A DNA stretch of 63,780 bases from Paucidesulfovibrio gracilis DSM 16080. GTDB lineage: Bacteria > Desulfobacterota > Desulfovibrionia > Desulfovibrionales > Desulfovibrionaceae. The stretch is from positions 1 to 63,780 of the forward strand of contig NZ_FUYC01000013.1 of NCBI RefSeq assembly GCF_900167125.1. The letters are read 5' to 3'. The notes under the pieces are model-generated. The model was not told the DNA's origin. It did not search any database and saw only the letters and a program-made list of their open reading frames with translations. The position numbers and the translations under genes were made by a program. Below are positions 54,230-63,715 of this stretch, one piece after another (position 1 is the first letter of the stretch; each line of letters opens with the position of its first letter).

Positions 54230-55876
54230 ATGAGCCAACTCAAAGAACGAACGCTCGGCCAGCTGCTGGACGAGGCCGTGGAAAACTACCCGGACAACGA
54301 AGCCGTGGTCTACGTGGACCGCGACTACCGCCAAACCTACCGGGAGTTTGCCGAAAAAGTGGACACCCTGGCCAAGGGGCTGATGGCCCTGGGCGTGAAA
54401 CGGGGCGAGAAAGTAGCCATCTGGGCCACCAACGTACCGTATTGGGTGGCCTTTCAATTCGCCACCGCCAAGATCGGCGCTGTGCTGCTCACGGTGAACA
54501 CCTACTACCGCAACCATGAGCTGGACTATCTGCTCAAGCAGTCCGAAACAGAGAACCTGATTATTATCGACGGGTTCCGGGACGTTGACTACGTCAGCAC
54601 CATCTATGAGCTGGTGCCGGAACTGCGGACCATGGAACGCGGACGACTCAAAAACAAGACCTATCCGCATCTCAAGCGGGTGCTCTTCCTGGGACAGGAG
54701 AAACACCGCGGCATGTACTCCATGCCCGAGCTGGAAGCCATGTCCGTGATGATCTCGGACGAGGAATACCAGGCCCGGCAGGACGAACTGGACCCGCACG
54801 ACGTGGTCAACATGCAGTACACCTCGGGGACCACGGGCTTTCCCAAAGGAGTGCAGCTCACGCACTACAACATCGGCAACAACGGGTTCTGGATCGGTGA
54901 GAACCAACACTTCACTGAAAAGGATCGCGTCTGCCTGCCCGTGCCTCTGTTCCACTGTTTCGGCTGTGTGCTCGGGGTGCTTGCCTGCGTGAGCCACGCC
55001 TCCACCATGGTCATCCTGGAAGGGTTTGACCCGTTCCTGATCATGGCCAGCGTGGATTCCGAACGCTGTACCGCACTCTACGGCGTACCCACCATGTTCA
55101 TCGCCGTGCTCGAACACCGCAGTTTCAGCCGGTTCGACTACTCCAGCCTGCGCACCGGCATCATGGCGGGTTCGCCCTGTCCCGTGCCGGTGATGCGGCG
55201 GGTCATGGACGTGATGAACATGAAGGACATCACCATCTGCTACGGCCTGACCGAGTCCAGCCCGGTGATGACCCAGACGCGCATCGGCGACCCCATCGAA
55301 AAAATGACCGAAACCGTGGGCAAACCCATGCCCGAGGTGGAGGTTTCAGTGGTGGACCCGGAAACCGGAGAGCCTTGTGCGCCGGGCGTGCAGGGCGAGG
55401 TCTGCTGTCGGGGCTATCTGGTTATGAAAGGGTACTACAACAACCCGGAAGCCACGGCCAAAACCATCGACAAGGACGGCTGGCTCCACTCCGGCGACCT
55501 GGGTACCTTTGATGAAGACGGCTACCTCGTGATCACGGGCCGACTCAAGGACATGATCATCCGCGGCGGGGAAAACATCTACCCCCGCGAGATCGAGGAA
55601 TTCCTCTACACCATGGAAGGCGTTCAGGACGTGCAGGTCGCGGCCGTACCCAGCCGAAAATACGGCGAGGAAATCGGCGCGTTCATCATCCTCAAGGACG
55701 GGGTGGACATGATCCCCGAGGATGTGCGCGACTTCTGCCGAGGCAAGATATCACGTTACAAGATACCAAAATACATTGCTTTTGTGGAAGAATACCCCAT
55801 GACCGCCAGTGGTAAGATCCAAAAATACAAACTGCGCGAAATGGCGGAGGAACTCTTCCCCCAAGCCATGCAATAG
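54230..55876 (+). CDS. Acyl-CoA ligase (AMP-binding enzyme), first copy
   Basis: The 548-residue enzyme has the P-loop [60 protein letters not shown] and the catalytic Lys in [13 protein letters not shown]. It probably activates a fatty or related carboxylic acid with ATP and CoA, resembling FadD-type long- or medium-chain acyl-CoA synthetases. A ribosome site (AGGAGG) is 10 bases upstream. The HTH-cupin genes on both sides suggest that its expression responds to a substrate or product. Confidence 0.93.
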   Translation: MSQLKERTLGQLLDEAVENYPDNEAVVYVDRDYRQTYREFAEKVDTLAKGLMALGVKRGEKVAIWATNVPYWVAFQFATAKIGAVLLTVNTYYRNHELDYLLKQSETENLIIIDGFRDVDYVSTIYELVPELRTMERGRLKNKTYPHLKRVLFLGQEKHRGMYSMPELEAMSVMISDEEYQARQDELDPHDVVNMQYTSGTTGFPKGVQLTHYNIGNNGFWIGENQHFTEKDRVCLPVPLFHCFGCVLGVLACVSHASTMVILEGFDPFLIMASVDSERCTALYGVPTMFIAVLEHRSFSRFDYSSLRTGIMAGSPCPVPVMRRVMDVMNMKDITICYGLTESSPVMTQTRIGDPIEKMTETVGKPMPEVEVSVVDPETGEPCAPGVQGEVCCRGYLVMKGYYNNPEATAKTIDKDGWLHSGDLGTFDEDGYLVITGRLKDMIIRGGENIYPREIEEFLYTMEGVQDVQVAAVPSRKYGEEIGAFIILKDGVDMIPEDVRDFCRGKISRYKIPKYIAFVEEYPMTASGKIQKYKLREMAEELFPQAMQ

Positions 55877-55970
55877 ACGGTCCGCGGGCGGCTCCAGACG
55901 GGCCGCCCGCGACAATCATATCCGGACCCCGGGCCGAAACCGCCCGAGAGACCCCGGCACAGGAGGAACA

Positions 55971-56522
55971 ATGCAAGACGCCTTCAAGGAAATCGCACCG
56001 CGACTCGCGGGCCTGCGCGACGCCCTCGACCTCTCCGTGGAAGCCTTCGCGGACGTGGTGGGTACTGACGCGCAAACCGTGCAGCAACACGAAGCGGGGC
56101 AATCCGAAATCCCGGTGGGCTACCTGATGCAAGTGGCCAAAGCCACGGGCGTGGAACTCAATACGCTCATCGCGGGATCGGAATCCCACCTGCTCTCCTA
56201 CAGCGTGGTGCGCAACGGCAAGGGGCTTACCGTGGAACGGCGCAAGGACTACGATTACAAGAATCTGGCCTACCGTTTCAAAGGCCGCGCCATGGAACCC
56301 TTCAAGATCATGGTCCCGCCCAAGGAGCAAAAAGACGTCACCTTTACCAGCCACTCCGGTCAGGAATTCATCTACATGCTGGAAGGCCGCCTGGAAGTGA
56401 GCCTCGGCGACAAGGTGGAAGTGCTTGAACCGGGTGACAGCCTCTACTTCGACTCCCGCACCCCCCACGGACTCCGCGGACTGGACGAAAAGCCCGCCCA
56501 CTTCCTCGACGTGATTCTCTAG
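55971..56522 (+). CDS. HTH-cupin regulator, second copy
   Basis: ATG 55971 follows AGGAGG. The 183-residue protein has the same build as the first copy: XRE-type HTH (about 8-65, SVEAFADVVGTDAQTVQQHE) and a cupin barrel (about 105-180) with HSGQEFIYMLEGRLEVSLG and GDSLYFDSRTPHGLRG. The two share layout but not close sequence. An acyl-CoA ligase gene follows about 120 bp later. Confidence 0.93.
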   Translation: MQDAFKEIAPRLAGLRDALDLSVEAFADVVGTDAQTVQQHEAGQSEIPVGYLMQVAKATGVELNTLIAGSESHLLSYSVVRNGKGLTVERRKDYDYKNLAYRFKGRAMEPFKIMVPPKEQKDVTFTSHSGQEFIYMLEGRLEVSLGDKVEVLEPGDSLYFDSRTPHGLRGLDEKPAHFLDVIL

Positions 56523-56643
56523 GGTTGGTCAGGAGACTTGACCAGCCCCGGCGTTGCCGCCCGGAACGGTACGATCACCCCGTGCGCCCCTCCCGCGCCC
56601 GGTGCCAACCCGACACATCACAACGCTCCACGGAGTATCCGTC

Positions 56644-58311
56644 ATGGAAAAACAAACATTCACCGATTACGACCAATTTGTACAAGATTTCAAGCTCAAC
56701 GTCCCGGAGAACTACAACTTTGCCTTTGACTTCGTGGACGCCGTAGCCCAGGAAGATCCGCACCGCCCCGCCCTGGTGCACCTGGACCCGGAAAAAAAAC
56801 GCCGCGACCTGGACTTTGCCTGGCTCAGTGAACGGTCCAGCCGACTGGCCAACTCCCTGGCCGAGCAAGGCATCAAAAAGGGCGACCGCGTCATGCTCAT
56901 CCTGTTCCGGCGCGTGGAGTTCTGGGAAACCATGCTGGCCCTGCACAAACTCGGCGCACTGCCCATTCCCTCCCCCTCCCTGCTCACGGCCAAGGACATT
57001 GCCGAGCGGACCGAATACGCCAACATCAAAGGCCTGATCTGTGAAAACAGCATCACCGCCCGTGTGGAAGAAGCCCGCACACGGGGCGCGGATTTCCGCG
57101 TGCTCGTGGAAGTGGAAGGCGATACCCCGCCCCAGGGCTGGAGCGACTACGAAGAGCTGATGCAACGCGGTGCGCCGGAATTACCGCGCCCGGCGGACGC
57201 GGCCGGTGGAAACGATCCCATGATCATCTTTTTCACCTCCGGCACCACAGGCATGCCCAAAATGGTGACCCATTCGCACACCTACCCTCTGGGACACTAC
57301 ACCACCGCCGCCTACTGGCATGACCTCAACCCCGGCGGACTGCACCTGACCCTCTCGGACACGGGCTGGGGCAAGGCGCTTTGGGGCAAGTTTTACGGTC
57401 AGTTCCTGGCGGGAGCCACGGTCTTTGTCTGGGACTTCCGGGGCAAGTTCGATCCCGCGGAATTGCTGGACGTGATCAGCGAACACAAGGTCACCTCCTT
57501 TTGTGCGCCGCCCACGGTGTACCGCTTTCTGATCCGTGAAGACCTCTCCCAATGGGATCTTTCCAAACTCCGGCACTGCAACACCGCCGGGGAGCTGCTC
57601 AACGAATCCGTGTTCACCACCTGGAAACAGGCCACCGGGCTGCCCATTTATGAAGGATACGGCCAGACCGAAACCTGCCTGCAAATGGCCACCTTCCCCT
57701 TCATGGAGCCGAAGCCGGGATCCATCGGCAAACCCACTCCAGGCTGGGATATCGCCCTGTTGGACGAGTCGGGCGCTGCCTGCCCCCCGGGCGAGGAAGG
57801 GGAAATTTGCATCCGCCTCAAGCAAGGCAACGACCCCAGCGACGTGCTCGGGCTGTTCCAGGGCTACATGGACGAACCGGAAAAAACAGCGTCCGTCATG
57901 TTCGACGGATACTACCACACCGGAGACAAGGCCTGGATGGATGAAGACGGATACTACTGGTTCCTGGGCCGCACCGACGACCTCATCAAGGCCTCGGGCT
58001 ACCGCGTGGGACCGTTTGAGGTGGAGAGCGCGCTCATCACCCACGACGCCGTGGTGGAAGCCGCGGTCACCGGTGTTCCGGATCCGGTCCGCGGTCAGGC
58101 CGTGAAAGCCACCGTGGTACTCGGGGAAGACTACGAGCCGTCCGAAGGGCTGACCAAGTCCATCCAAAACCACGTCAAAAAAGTCACGGCGCCCTATAAA
58201 TACCCACGCATCGTGGAATACGTGGACGAGCTGCCCAAGACCATTTCCGGGAAGATCAAACGCAAGGAAATCCGCCTGCGCGACCTGGAAAAATACGGTG
58301 CCAAATCCTGA
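56644..58311 (+). CDS. Acyl-CoA ligase (AMP-binding enzyme), second copy
   Basis: ATG 56644 has GGAG nine bases upstream. The 555-residue enzyme has FFTSGTTGMPKMVTH, YEGYGQTETCLQM, GDKAWMDEDGYYWFLGR and KASGYRVGPFEVE and the catalytic Lys in TISGKIKRKEIR. The YGQTET and DLIKASGYR forms resemble medium-chain (ACSM-like) acyl-CoA or benzoate/acetyl-type ligases and differ from the first copy. The two ligases therefore probably act on different acids. A terminator follows. Confidence 0.93.
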   Translation: MEKQTFTDYDQFVQDFKLNVPENYNFAFDFVDAVAQEDPHRPALVHLDPEKKRRDLDFAWLSERSSRLANSLAEQGIKKGDRVMLILFRRVEFWETMLALHKLGALPIPSPSLLTAKDIAERTEYANIKGLICENSITARVEEARTRGADFRVLVEVEGDTPPQGWSDYEELMQRGAPELPRPADAAGGNDPMIIFFTSGTTGMPKMVTHSHTYPLGHYTTAAYWHDLNPGGLHLTLSDTGWGKALWGKFYGQFLAGATVFVWDFRGKFDPAELLDVISEHKVTSFCAPPTVYRFLIREDLSQWDLSKLRHCNTAGELLNESVFTTWKQATGLPIYEGYGQTETCLQMATFPFMEPKPGSIGKPTPGWDIALLDESGAACPPGEEGEICIRLKQGNDPSDVLGLFQGYMDEPEKTASVMFDGYYHTGDKAWMDEDGYYWFLGRTDDLIKASGYRVGPFEVESALITHDAVVEAAVTGVPDPVRGQAVKATVVLGEDYEPSEGLTKSIQNHVKKVTAPYKYPRIVEYVDELPKTISGKIKRKEIRLRDLEKYGAKS

Positions 58312-58601
58312 CAAAAAGATTAACACTTTTTCTTGAAAACCACCTTTTTCATGCGGTTTTTCAAGGGATTCAACAGTACAAAAAAGGGTGCCATTTACGG
58401 CGCCCTTTTCTCTGTTTCAGGAGCATGCACCCTACGTTACGATCCCCCGGCCACCCCCCAGGGGCATGCCGCCACGGCTCCCCTATTCGCCCCCCGGTTC
58501 CAAGCCCGGTACGCCTGACCCAACGTGTTCAGCCCCAGGCAAGCCAGAAAACCGAACTGCGGAACAAAACAACGCAGGGAGCTGCAAAGCGGTTTCCAGT
58601 A
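58312..58601. other. Intergenic region between convergent genes
   Basis: This 290-base stretch contains the terminator of the second ligase gene; otherwise nothing was recognised. It is C-rich from 58440 to 58510. Confidence 0.5.
58379..58411 (+). terminator. Rho-independent terminator after the second ligase gene
   Basis: AAAAGGGTGCC pairs with GGCGCCCTTTT (one G-T pair) around the loop ATTTAC, and T-rich bases follow. Confidence 0.85.
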
Positions 58602-60143
58602 TCAGGTTTCCCGGTCCAACGTCCGGTAGTTGATGGCCTCGGCCAATTGGGGGGTGCTGATGTCCGGCCGACCATCCAGGTCCGCGATGGTGCGGGCAAT
58701 GCGTAGAATACGCGTGTAGGCCCGGGCCGAGAGTCCCAGCCGCTTGACGGCCTGGCCCAAAAATTCCTGGCCGGTTGCGTCCAGGGCGCAATGGTGCTCC
58801 AGGGCCGATCCGCTCAGTTGGGCATTGGTGTGGATGCGGCGATGCGCGGGAAGATCCGCGAACCGCTGGGCCTGGATGTCCCTGGCGCACAGCACCCGCT
58901 CCCGCATACCAGCGGAATCCGAACCGCCCCCGGCCTGGCGCAGATCCTTCCAGGGTACGGCTGGCACTTCCACCTGAAGATCAATGCGGTCCAACAACGG
59001 GCCGGAAAGCCGCGCCCGGTAATTGTCCACGCTTCGGCGCGAACAGGTGCACTCATGGCGTTCATCCCCGAGGTAGCCGCACGGACAGGGATTCATGGCC
59101 GCCACAAGCATGAAGTCCGCAGGATAGCTAAGCGTCACAAGGGAACGTGAAATGGAAACCGTGCCGTCCTCCAGGGGTTGGCGCAAAACTTCCAGGGCGT
59201 GCTTCTTGAATTCCGGCAATTCATCCAGAAAAAGCACACCCCGATGGGCCATGGAAACTTCTCCGGGCCGGGGATAATGCCCGCCGCCCACAAGCCCCAC
59301 ATCGGAAATGGTGTGATGCGGGCTGCGGAAGGGCCGGGCCACCATCAGGGAGCGGTTGCGCGGCAACTCTCCGGCAACGGAATATATCTTGGTCACCTCC
59401 AGCGCCTCATCAAAGACCAAAGGCGGCAGGACCGTGGGAATGCGCTGGGCCAGCATGGTTTTGCCTGATCCGGGCGGACCGATGAATAGGAGGTTGTGTC
59501 CTCCGGCCGCAGCGATCTCCACGGCGCGCTTGGCATGTTCCTGTCCCTTGACCTCGCTGAAGTCCACAAGAAATTCGCGTCGTTCCTGCCAGAGCGCATC
59601 CACATCCACCCGCGCCGGTTCCACGGATTCCTCACCGGTCACAAATCGCACGACCTGCCCTAAATCGCGCAGGCCGTAGACGCGCAACCCCTGGACAACG
59701 GCTGCTTCGGCCGCGTTTTCCTCGGGCAGTATCAAGCCCTCGGCACCGGCCTCCCGCGCCCGCACCGCCATGGGCAACACCCCGGGAACAGGCCGGAGTT
59801 CGCCCGTGAGGGACAATTCACCGGCCATGTACCATCCGCTGAGCAAGGCCGGATCCAGCCAACCGGCCGCCGCGCCAAGGCTCAGGGCCAGGGGCAGATC
59901 ATAGCCGCTGCCCTCCTTGCGCACGTCCGCGGGAGCCAGGTTCACGGTGATGCGGGCGGGGGGGAGCTTGAATCCACGGTTACGCAGGGCCGTGAACACA
60001 CGTTCCTTTGCCTCGCGCACCACGCCGTCGGGCAGGCCCACCAGGGTGAAGGCGGGCAGGCCGGAGCGGGTCAGGTCCGTTTCCAGAGTCACTTCAAAGG
60101 CGTCGATACCGAGCAGCGCAGCGCAGGAGACTTTGGCTATCAT
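58602..60143 (-). CDS. comM: ComM/YifB-type AAA+ ATPase (Mg-chelatase-like)
   Basis: ATG 60143 starts MIAKVSCAALLGIDAFEV, the standard family start. The 513-residue protein has an N-terminal Lon-protease-like fold domain (about 1-170), an AAA+ Mg-chelatase domain with Walker A IGPPGSGKTMLAQ, Walker B LFLDELPEF and NPCPCGYLGD, and a C-terminal domain with RLGLSARAYTRILRIART. ComM is a hexameric helicase that extends branch migration during natural transformation. Its presence does not prove competence. Confidence 0.95.
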   Translation of the reverse strand: MIAKVSCAALLGIDAFEVTLETDLTRSGLPAFTLVGLPDGVVREAKERVFTALRNRGFKLPPARITVNLAPADVRKEGSGYDLPLALSLGAAAGWLDPALLSGWYMAGELSLTGELRPVPGVLPMAVRAREAGAEGLILPEENAAEAAVVQGLRVYGLRDLGQVVRFVTGEESVEPARVDVDALWQERREFLVDFSEVKGQEHAKRAVEIAAAGGHNLLFIGPPGSGKTMLAQRIPTVLPPLVFDEALEVTKIYSVAGELPRNRSLMVARPFRSPHHTISDVGLVGGGHYPRPGEVSMAHRGVLFLDELPEFKKHALEVLRQPLEDGTVSISRSLVTLSYPADFMLVAAMNPCPCGYLGDERHECTCSRRSVDNYRARLSGPLLDRIDLQVEVPAVPWKDLRQAGGGSDSAGMRERVLCARDIQAQRFADLPAHRRIHTNAQLSGSALEHHCALDATGQEFLGQAVKRLGLSARAYTRILRIARTIADLDGRPDISTPQLAEAINYRTLDRET

Positions 60144-60369
60144 GAGAATCTCTATCGTTTTGTGGTGTTTGCGGTACGATATAGGGGTTGAGCAAACTGC
60201 ACAAGGGCAACCGCGGAAGCTGATGGGGATTTCCGCCCGGAACCCACCGAGATTCTGTCCGCCATGCTGCTCCGCGTCCGCAAATTTCTCCAAAAAACAG
60301 GCAACACTTCCTCTCCATTGATTTTTTGATTGGTATATGCCAATCATACAATGAGGAGAAAAACAAGCA
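60144..60369. other. Divergent promoter region with an inverted repeat
   Basis: TGATTGG (60327-60333) and CCAATCA (60340-60346) form a 7-bp inverted repeat with six bases between, about 25 bp before the start of the diguanylate cyclase gene. It could be an operator. No promoter was assigned. Confidence 0.4.
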
Positions 60370-62250
60370 ATGTCGCTCATCGGGCTTGATGTACGCACCC
60401 TTGCCTTCATAACCGTTCTGTCTTCGTTTTGTTTCGGAGCCGGGCTTATTCTTTTTGGAATGTCCCATAGATCATTTCAAAGCCTGAAGGTTGTTGGTCT
60501 CGGATTCGTGGCAATGGGGTTCGGCTTTCTGCTGATCGGATTCCGGGGGGCGATTTCTGACGCTCTGTCGATCGTTGCGGCAAATTCCCTCCTGCTAGCG
60601 GGATTTGCCACGGTAAACGAAGGTATCCAACGATTCCGATCTCTTCCAATAAAGGACCGGGGACTCGCCACGGTGGTGGTGGCTCTCGGCAGCATTGCTT
60701 TTTTCATATACACCTACCTCTCCCCTTCGATCACGGCACGCGTTTTCGGAATCAGCTGTTGTCTGGCGCTTCTCTCGGGATTGTGCATCAAGAGCATGCT
60801 CCGGAAAAACAGCCGGCGAACGCAGTTGCCGCAACAACTCATCGCAGGCGTGTTCTTTCTTTTTGTAGCGTTTGCGCTGCTGCGGGGATGGTGGGTTCTC
60901 GACGAGACAACCATGCGGAATTTCATGTCCGCAGGAGTCATTCACGCTCTGGCCTTTCTCATAACGATCCTGCTCCAGATCCTTGTTTCCTTTGGCCTGG
61001 TCTGGATGGCCAACGAACACCTGATCCAGGAACTCAAACTGCATGAACGCATCATCTCCAGCACCCCGGACGCCATCACGCTGGTGGATGGAAAAGGCCG
61101 GTACCGCATGGTCAACGCGGCCATGCAGAAGATGTTCGGCATGTCGGAACGGGAAATGTTCGGAAAACGCTCCGTGGAACTGCTGGGAAAGGAATTTTAT
61201 GACTCCGTGACCTGGCCAAATCTGCAAAAGGTTTTCAAAGGTCAGATCGGCAAAACAGCCACCTGGACCAACCTCCCCAATGGAGAAAGACGGTATGTGG
61301 ACATAACCTATCATCCCGTTTCCGACGAAACAGGTAAAATCCGCTTTGCCGCCATTAATGTGAAGGATTTGACCGAACTGTATTTGGCCCAAAAGGACAG
61401 GGAGCGGATTTACGAACTTTCGCTCGATTTGCTGTGCGTCGCCGGAATGGACGGATATCTCAAGGAAATCAACCCGGCCTGGACCAAGGTGCTCGGCTGG
61501 AGTGAGCAGGAATTGCTGCACACGAAGTGGCTGGATTTTGTGCATCCCGATGACGTGCAGGAAACCCTGGCCGCGGCAAGCCTGCTCGACCAAGGCAAAA
61601 AACTGGTGGATTTCGTGAACCGTTATCGCACCAAGCAAGGAACCTACAAATATTTTTCCTGGATGTCCTACCCGGACAACGCGGCCGGGCGCATCTACGC
61701 GGTGGTGCGGGACGTGTCCGACAGAGTCAAAATGGAGGAAAAACTCCGGGAAATGGCGTCAACGGATCCGCTTACCGGCGCAGACAACAGAAGAAGCTTC
61801 ATGCAACGGCTTGAAGAGGAAACCGCACGGAGCGGGCGATATCAGACGCCCCTCTGCCTGCTCATGCTCGATATCGACCGATTCAAGTCGATCAACGACA
61901 CGCACGGTCATACCGTCGGGGATGCGGTGCTTCAGCTATGCGTGGAGGTCTGCAAGAACTCCCTGCGGTCCTCAGATATCTTTGGCCGGTTCGGGGGCGA
62001 GGAATTTTCCGCAGTGCTTCCCCATACGGCGCTCAACACAGGAACCGAGACAGCCGAACGGTTGCGGCAAAACCTGGAACGCTGCATCCTTGAAAAGGAC
62101 AACGGCAAGGTGCAGTTCACCGTCAGCATCGGAGTTGCCGGGCTGCGAAGCGGGGAAACAGTGCAAAGCCTGCTGAAAAGGGCCGACGATGCCTTGTACC
62201 GGGCCAAAAAAGCTGGGCGAAACAAAGTCGAAACCGACCAGGACCAATGA
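60370..62250 (+). CDS. Membrane PAS-PAS diguanylate cyclase
   Basis: ATG 60370 has GAGGAG ten bases upstream. The 626-residue protein has about seven hydrophobic segments (residues 10-225), two PAS domains (about 230-345 and 350-455) and a GGDEF domain (about 460-620) with intact GGEEF active site, so it should make cyclic di-GMP. An RxxD inhibitory site is not obvious. The integral-membrane front end suggests sensing at the membrane; cyclic di-GMP may affect motility, whose genes lie 13 kb away. Confidence 0.92.
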   Translation: MSLIGLDVRTLAFITVLSSFCFGAGLILFGMSHRSFQSLKVVGLGFVAMGFGFLLIGFRGAISDALSIVAANSLLLAGFATVNEGIQRFRSLPIKDRGLATVVVALGSIAFFIYTYLSPSITARVFGISCCLALLSGLCIKSMLRKNSRRTQLPQQLIAGVFFLFVAFALLRGWWVLDETTMRNFMSAGVIHALAFLITILLQILVSFGLVWMANEHLIQELKLHERIISSTPDAITLVDGKGRYRMVNAAMQKMFGMSEREMFGKRSVELLGKEFYDSVTWPNLQKVFKGQIGKTATWTNLPNGERRYVDITYHPVSDETGKIRFAAINVKDLTELYLAQKDRERIYELSLDLLCVAGMDGYLKEINPAWTKVLGWSEQELLHTKWLDFVHPDDVQETLAAASLLDQGKKLVDFVNRYRTKQGTYKYFSWMSYPDNAAGRIYAVVRDVSDRVKMEEKLREMASTDPLTGADNRRSFMQRLEEETARSGRYQTPLCLLMLDIDRFKSINDTHGHTVGDAVLQLCVEVCKNSLRSSDIFGRFGGEEFSAVLPHTALNTGTETAERLRQNLERCILEKDNGKVQFTVSIGVAGLRSGETVQSLLKRADDALYRAKKAGRNKVETDQDQ

Positions 62251-62332
62251 TCGGGCAACGCTCGCCCCTGGCTAACGCGCCCGGCTCCCCGGGCATCATG
62301 CCCTTGGGCAAAACAGCCGCATCACGAGCCGA

Positions 62333-62659
62333 TCATGCTCCGGTTTTGGAAAACAGCCGGATCACGGCTACGCCTGCAACAATCAGGGACATGCCCAGAA
62401 TGGCCGGAACATCCAGGCGCTGTCCGTACACGATGCGCGCCACCAAGGCGATAAGCACCACACCCATGCCGCTCCAAATGGCATAGGCCACGCCCACCGG
62501 GACCACCCGCAACGTCAGGGAAAGGAAATAAAACGCGGCCGCGTATCCACCTACCACCAACAACGAGGGACCAAGCCGCGTGAATTGCCGGGAGGCTTCC
62601 AGGGCGGATGTTCCCGCCACTTCGCAAAGAATCGCGATAAGCAGATAGAGGTAGTGCAT
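62333..62659 (-). CDS. Small multidrug resistance (EmrE/SMR-type) transporter
   Basis: ATG 62659 gives 108 residues with four membrane helices and the conserved Glu in the first helix (MHYLYLLIAILCEVAGT), plus AYAIWSGMGVV in the third. This is the length and pattern of EmrE-like proton-coupled exporters; guanidinium or quaternary ammonium compounds are possible substrates. It is convergent with the diguanylate cyclase gene. Confidence 0.92.
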   Translation of the reverse strand: MHYLYLLIAILCEVAGTSALEASRQFTRLGPSLLVVGGYAAAFYFLSLTLRVVPVGVAYAIWSGMGVVLIALVARIVYGQRLDVPAILGMSLIVAGVAVIRLFSKTGA

Positions 62660-62781
62660 GACCCGAGTATGCTGGAAATTCTTCCCAGCGGCAAATCCGC
62701 CGTATTCCTGGCCATGCAGGGAAGCGTTCTTGCGGCAGAGCAGCGTTTGAACGCAGCGCAGCAAGGGCGCGGCTCAACGGT

Positions 62782-63660
62782 TCAGGAAGCAGCCTGCGAA
62801 CAGGGATCCGGCAATCCAAAGAAACGACAGGCGTTCTTCCCGGCCTGAACCCACACTGTAGCGGGATCAAGCCCTTTGATCTCCGCAATCTTTGCTGCCG
62901 TGAACGCGCAGAGCGCGGGATGGTTGCGTTTGCCGCGCCAAGGCTCGGGAGCCAGGTAGGGGCTGTCCGTTTCCACGAGCAGCCGATCCATGGGGATCAT
63001 GGCCACAGCCCGTTGCAGGGCTTCATTCTTACGATACGTGACCGGACCTGGAATGCTCAGATGCCAGCCACGGGAAAGCACGGCCTCGGCAAATTCCGGA
63101 CCGCGTCCAAAACAATGCCAGAGCAGAGGACGCCCGGAAAAGTCTTCCTCATCCAAAATGCGCAATGTCTGGTCTTCTGCGTCGCGGCTGTGGATGACCA
63201 CGGGCAGTTCCAGATCACGGGCCAGACCGAGCTGGGCGCGCAACGCGGTTTCCTGGGCCTCGGGCGGGGCATCGTCCCAATAAAAATCCAGACCGATCTC
63301 ACCCACGGCACGCAGCCGCACATCCTGCCGGAACTGTTCGCGCATCCGCTCCAGGCGGGCAAAGGTGTAGTCCAAAGCACTGGTGGGATGAATGCCGAGA
63401 ATGAAAAACACTTCCGGCCGGTCGGCAAAAAGCGCCTTGCCCCGCTCATAGGCCTCAGGGCCAAGAAACACATTGCCCACACAGGAAACACCCGCCCGAC
63501 GCGCTGCTCCCAAAATCTCGTCCAGATCATCGGGCAGCTCGTGACCATCCTGGTCCATGCCGCTTTCCCGCATGTCCAAATGCGCGTGGGAGTCCACACC
63601 CCCAAGGGGCAGTTCCAACGTCTCCGGTTCAGGGCGGCTTTTTTTCTTCTTTCGACTCAT
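62782..63660 (-). CDS. tatD: TatD-family metal-dependent nuclease
   Basis: ATG 63660 starts MSRKKKKSRPEPETLELPLGG, a slightly longer, basic front end than in E. coli. The 292-residue TIM-barrel enzyme has the metal ligands in VDSHAHLD, EIGLDFYWD, VVIHSRDAE, LWHCFGRG and VETDSPYLAPEP. It is a cytosolic 3'-5' exonuclease or deoxyribonuclease in DNA repair. The gene lies about 120 bp upstream of the SMR transporter gene, same strand. Confidence 0.94.
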   Translation of the reverse strand: MSRKKKKSRPEPETLELPLGGVDSHAHLDMRESGMDQDGHELPDDLDEILGAARRAGVSCVGNVFLGPEAYERGKALFADRPEVFFILGIHPTSALDYTFARLERMREQFRQDVRLRAVGEIGLDFYWDDAPPEAQETALRAQLGLARDLELPVVIHSRDAEDQTLRILDEEDFSGRPLLWHCFGRGPEFAEAVLSRGWHLSIPGPVTYRKNEALQRAVAMIPMDRLLVETDSPYLAPEPWRGKRNHPALCAFTAAKIAEIKGLDPATVWVQAGKNACRFFGLPDPCSQAAS

Positions 63661-63715
63661 GGCGTGCCAGGGGTAGCGCGATCTCACGGCAAGCGCAAGC
63701 GCAGGGACAACAAGA

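Noticed and set aside
62279-62294. GCCCGG/CCGGGC hairpin after the diguanylate cyclase gene as a terminator
   Set aside because: No T-run follows on either strand; the structure is too short to call.
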